Notes under the pieces: generated by a model
Databases searched by the model: none
What the model was told of the DNA's origin: nothing
Seen by the model: only the letters and a program-made list of their open reading frames with translations
Program-made: the position numbers and the translations under genes
Shown: positions 4,076-6,610 of the stretch, in pieces
Position numbering within the stretch: position 1 is the stretch's first letter
How the letters are laid out: each line of letters opens with the position of its first letter
Assembly: GCA_016293265.1 (NCBI GenBank)
Contig: JAEDEN010000088.1
Location: 1 to 6,610, forward strand
Length of the DNA: 6,610 nucleotides
Direction of reading: 5' to 3'
Source: Oscillospiraceae bacterium
GTDB lineage: Bacteria > Bacillota > Clostridia > Oscillospirales > Oscillospiraceae

Positions 4076-5269
4076 TTACTCGGCGGTATAGTTGTCGAAA
4101 TAGCCCTGGATATAGACGATGGGGGTGCCCTTGTCTCCGGAGCCGGAGGTCAGGTCGCAGAGGGAGCCGATGAGGTCGGTGAGGCGGCGGGGCGTGGTGC
4201 CCTCGGAGGCCATCTTGCCCACCAGGTTGCCGTCCTTCTTCTGGATCTCCTCCTTGATGGCCTCCTTCAGCGCCTCGCCGGAGAGATGGGCGAAGTCATT
4301 GTCCGCCAGGTACTTGAGCTTCAGCTCGTTGGGGGTACCTTCCAGTCCGGCGGTGTAGGCGGGGCTGACCACCGGGTCCGCCAGCTCCCAGATCTTGCCC
4401 ACGGGGTCCTTGAAGGCGCCGTCGCCGTAGACCATGACTTCCACGTGCTTGCCGGTGGCCTTCAAAATGCGCCCCTGGATGTCCTCCACCAGGCCCTGGC
4501 AGTCCCGGGGGAAGAGCTTGACCTGGTCCTCGGTTGCCTTGTTGGAGCCCAGGAGGCCGTACTTCTCATTGTAGCCGCTGCCGTTGACGGGAGCGGTGAG
4601 GATCTCATCCAGGCCATAGACACGCTCCGCGCCGGCGGCCTTCAGCAGCCGCTTGGTCCGGGCCCGGGTGTGGATGTCGCAGCAAAGGACGTCCTTGGTA
4701 TAGTCCAGGACCGCCCTGGGATCGTTGGCGAAGATGATCTCCACCTCGGCGCCGCTCTCCCGGATAAGCTCCTGGTAATAGGCCACATAGTCCACGCCGG
4801 TGAAGGGGTGCTTCTCATAGCCGAAGAGCTCCCGGTACTTTTCCAGGCTCAGCACGTCACGGTAGGGGTCCACCCCCTTCTCGTCCAGGGCGTCCAGGCT
4901 CACCAGATGGTTGCCCACCTCGTCGGAGGGATAGCTGAGCATCAAAACCACCTTTTTGGCGCCCTTGGCGATGCCCCGCAGGCAGATGGCAAAGCGGTTG
5001 CGGCTGAGGATGGGGAAGATCACGCCGATGGTTCCGCCTCCCAGCTTCGCCTCCACATCCCGGGCGATATCCTCCACCGTTGCGTAGTTGCCCTGGGCCC
5101 TGGCCACGATGGCCTCCGTCATGGCCACCACGTCCCGGTCGCGGACGGCAAAGCCATCGTCAGCGGCGGCCTCCAGCACAGAGCGGGTGACGATCTCCGC
5201 CAGGTCATCTCCCCGGCGGATGATGGGCGCGCGGACGCCCCGGGAAACAGTACCAACCATACGGCTCAT
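4076..5269 (-). CDS. F420_ligase (CofE-like) domain protein, role unknown
   Basis: I recognise this as the Clostridial protein usually annotated coenzyme F420-0:L-glutamate ligase. True CofE adds gamma-linked glutamates to F420-0 with GTP. The N-terminal region resembles CofE: APIIRRGDDLAEIV (14-27), then DRDVVAMTEAIVARAQGNYA (44-63). The middle holds VLCCDIHTRARTKRLL (194-209) and NGSGYNEKYGLLGSN (229-243), followed by VMVYGDGAFKDPVGKIWELA (278-297) and PRRLTDLIGSLCDLTSGSGD (360-379). No signal peptide or membrane segment is seen. At 397 residues it is much longer than archaeal CofE (about 250). The ATG at 5269 has AAAGGAG nine bases upstream. It has its own promoter and terminator, and no F420 biosynthesis genes (cofC, cofD, fbiC) are nearby, so the substrate is uncertain; another gamma-glutamyl or amide ligation is possible. 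Family assignment is fairly sure, function is not. Confidence 0.75.
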   Translation of the reverse strand: MSRMVGTVSRGVRAPIIRRGDDLAEIVTRSVLEAAADDGFAVRDRDVVAMTEAIVARAQGNYATVEDIARDVEAKLGGGTIGVIFPILSRNRFAICLRGIAKGAKKVVLMLSYPSDEVGNHLVSLDALDEKGVDPYRDVLSLEKYRELFGYEKHPFTGVDYVAYYQELIRESGAEVEIIFANDPRAVLDYTKDVLCCDIHTRARTKRLLKAAGAERVYGLDEILTAPVNGSGYNEKYGLLGSNKATEDQVKLFPRDCQGLVEDIQGRILKATGKHVEVMVYGDGAFKDPVGKIWELADPVVSPAYTAGLEGTPNELKLKYLADNDFAHLSGEALKEAIKEEIQKKDGNLVGKMASEGTTPRRLTDLIGSLCDLTSGSGDKGTPIVYIQGYFDNYTAE

Positions 5270-5278
5270 ATCAAAATT

Positions 5279-5285
5279 CTCCTTT
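5279..5285 (-). promoter_or_regulatory. Ribosome binding site of the CofE-like gene
   Basis: AAAGGAG on the minus strand, nine bases before ATG 5269, favours this methionine over the in-frame ATG three codons later. Confidence 0.85.
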
Positions 5286-5325
5286 ATTCCTATATATTAA
5301 GTAAATGCAAGTTTTCAGCCGTACC

Positions 5326-5354
5326 AGCATAACAGGAAAACCGCCGGTTGTAAA
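5326..5354 (-). promoter_or_regulatory. Extended -10 promoter of the CofE-like gene
   Basis: Minus-strand TTTACA (5349-5354, 5 of 6), a 17-base spacer and TATGCT (5326-5331, 4 of 6) preceded by TGT form an extended -10 promoter. The start is expected near 5319, giving a leader of about 50 bases. The spacer is largely occupied by a palindrome, AACCGGCGGTT (5339-5349), that could be an operator. Confidence 0.8.
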
Positions 5355-5417
5355 CTGAAATCCGCAATTTTTATGCCCAGGCCTCCATTTTTCTTTCCAA
5401 ACCGCACCTTTCACGGT

Positions 5418-5451
5418 AAAACCGCCGCACTTTCCGGAAGCGCGGCGGTTT
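5418..5451 (-). terminator. Intrinsic terminator of thrS
   Basis: A 10-bp stem, AAACCGCCGC (5442-5451) with GCGGCGGTTT (5419-5428), is followed by TTTT on the minus strand. The 13-base loop can extend the stem with CTT/AAG. It begins 17 bases after the thrS stop. Confidence 0.88.
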
Positions 5452-5468
5452 CAAAGGAAACGGTTCTC

Positions 5469-6610
5469 TTACTTGCGGGCCTTGGTCTCCACGTCCTCCC
5501 GGATGAGGTCCTCGAAGGCCTGGTAGCTCATGGCGCCCAGGTCCTCGCCGGAGCGGTGACGGACGGAGACGGTCTGGTTCTCCACGTCCCGGTCGCCCAC
5601 CACCAGCATATAGGGGATCTTCTGGAGCTGGGCCTCCCGGATCTTCTTGCCGATCTTCTCGTTGCGGTAGTCCACCTCCACACGGTAGCCGGCCTTGTCC
5701 AGCTTGGCGGAGATCTCACCGGCGTAACCGGCGGCACGGTCGGTGATGGGCAGCACCTTCACCTGGACGGGAGAGAGCCAGGTGGGGAAGGCGCCGGCGA
5801 AGTGCTCGGTGATGACGCCGATGAAGCGCTCGATGGAGCCCAGCACCACACGGTGGATCATGACGGGGCGGTGCTTGGCGCCGTCCTCGCCCACATACTC
5901 CAGCTCAAAGCGCTCGGGCATCTGCATATCCAGCTGGATGGTGCCGCACTGCCAGGTACGGCCCAGGGAGTCGGCCAGGTGGAAGTCCAGCTTGGGGCCG
6001 TAGAAGGCGCCGTCGCCCTCGTTGATGACATAGGTCTTGCCCATGTCCTCGATGGCCTTTTTCAGGGTCTCGGTGGCGAAGTCCCAGGTCTCCTTCTCGC
6101 CGATGTGGTCCTCGGGCATGGTGGACACCTCGATCTGATAGGTCAGGCCAAAGACGGAGTACACCTCGTCGAACAGGCGCACCACGTTCTGGATCTCGGA
6201 CTCCATCTGGTCCCAGGTCATGAAGATGTGTGCGTCGTCCTGGGTAAAGCAGCGCACCCGGAACAGACCGTGGAGGGCGCCGGAGAGCTCATGGCGGTGG
6301 ACCAGGCCCAGCTCGGCCATCCGCAGGGGCAGGTCGCGGTAGGAGTGGGGCTCGGTCTTGTACACCAGCATACCGCCTGGGCAGTTCATGGGCTTGACGG
6401 CGTAGTCCTCCCCGTCGATGACGGTGGTATACATATTATCCTTATAGTGGTCCCAGTGGCCGGAACGGTGCCAGAGCTCCTGGTTCAGGATGATGGGCGT
6501 GGAGATCTCCACATAGCCGTACTTCTTGTGAACCTGGCGCCAGTACTCCAGCAGCGTGTTGCGCAGCACCATGCCCTTGGGCAGGAAGAAGGGGAAGCCG
6601 GGGCCCTCGT
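5469..6610 (-). CDS. thrS: Threonyl-tRNA synthetase, C-terminal part (runs off window)
   Basis: ThrRS charges tRNA-Thr with threonine using ATP. The visible 379 residues hold the class II catalytic core and the anticodon-binding domain; the TGS and editing domains lie beyond 6610. The frame is open to the window edge (EGPGFPFFLPKGMV), so the methionine at 6572 is internal and not the start. Motif 2 includes RVRCFTQDDAHIF and motif 3 is GSIERFIGVITEHFAG. The three zinc ligands that select threonine are all present: Cys in MNCPGG (codon 6381-6383), His in QDDAHIF (6228-6230) and His in PVMIHR (5853-5855). The anticodon-binding domain starts near SPVQVKVLPITD and contains KIGKKIREAQLQKIPYMLVV. 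TAA at 5469 is followed by a terminator. Regulation, such as a T-box, would lie outside the window. Confidence 0.98.
   Translation of the reverse strand, partial: EGPGFPFFLPKGMVLRNTLLEYWRQVHKKYGYVEISTPIILNQELWHRSGHWDHYKDNMYTTVIDGEDYAVKPMNCPGGMLVYKTEPHSYRDLPLRMAELGLVHRHELSGALHGLFRVRCFTQDDAHIFMTWDQMESEIQNVVRLFDEVYSVFGLTYQIEVSTMPEDHIGEKETWDFATETLKKAIEDMGKTYVINEGDGAFYGPKLDFHLADSLGRTWQCGTIQLDMQMPERFELEYVGEDGAKHRPVMIHRVVLGSIERFIGVITEHFAGAFPTWLSPVQVKVLPITDRAAGYAGEISAKLDKAGYRVEVDYRNEKIGKKIREAQLQKIPYMLVVGDRDVENQTVSVRHRSGEDLGAMSYQAFEDLIREDVETKARK

Noticed and set aside
4286..5332. 348-codon + strand frame opposite the CofE-like gene
   Set aside because: It is also the aligned complement of the sense codons, with no recognisable protein features.
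6570..6572. ATG at 6572 as the start of thrS
   Set aside because: The frame stays open to the window edge with conserved ThrRS residues before it, so it is an internal methionine.
1..6610. Mobile elements, CRISPR arrays, tRNA or rRNA genes, defence or toxin systems
   Set aside because: No transposase or nuclease motifs, no regularly spaced repeats, no tRNA-like cloverleaf and no paired small genes were seen on either strand.

Overview
The window reads as a stretch of chromosome from a Gram-positive, GC-rich member of the Clostridia. EF-G, S12 and ThrRS look most like those of Oscillospiraceae-type gut anaerobes (Flavonifractor/Oscillibacter/Lawsonibacter relatives); this is recalled similarity, not a search result. 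Supporting signs are strong AGGAGG ribosome binding sites, two GTG starts, a Firmicutes-length S12, a bacterial L7Ae-family gene next to rpsL, and U-tailed GC-rich terminators. Every supported gene is on the minus strand, so transcription runs from high to low coordinates.

In transcription order: (1) the 3' part of thrS (5469-6610, running off the window), closed by a terminator (5418-5451); (2) a 397-residue F420_ligase/CofE-like protein (4076-5269) with its own extended -10 promoter (5326-5354) and a very GC-rich terminator (4036-4070), so it is probably monocistronic; (3) the str operon: a near-consensus promoter (3922-3950), an L7Ae/YbxF-type protein (3592-3831), rpsL (S12, 3077-3493), rpsG (S7, 2439-2909), fusA (EF-G, 321-2423) and the start of tuf (EF-Tu, 1-221, running off the window).

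The str genes make parts of the 30S decoding centre and head (S12, S7), the translocase EF-G and the tRNA carrier EF-Tu; ThrRS supplies one of the aminoacyl-tRNAs that EF-Tu delivers. The operon does not follow rpoB-rpoC here, although the L7Ae gene that usually sits between rpoC and rpsL is kept, so it depends on its own promoter.

I see no mobile element, CRISPR array, tRNA, rRNA or defence system, and no unknown multi-gene system. The unexplained structure lies between the genes: competing hairpins over the L7Ae ribosome binding site, two hairpins in front of rpsL, a pseudoknot-capable stretch between rpsL and rpsG, and an operator-like set of inverted repeats around a possible tuf promoter. 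The CofE-like enzyme is the one gene whose biological role is open.
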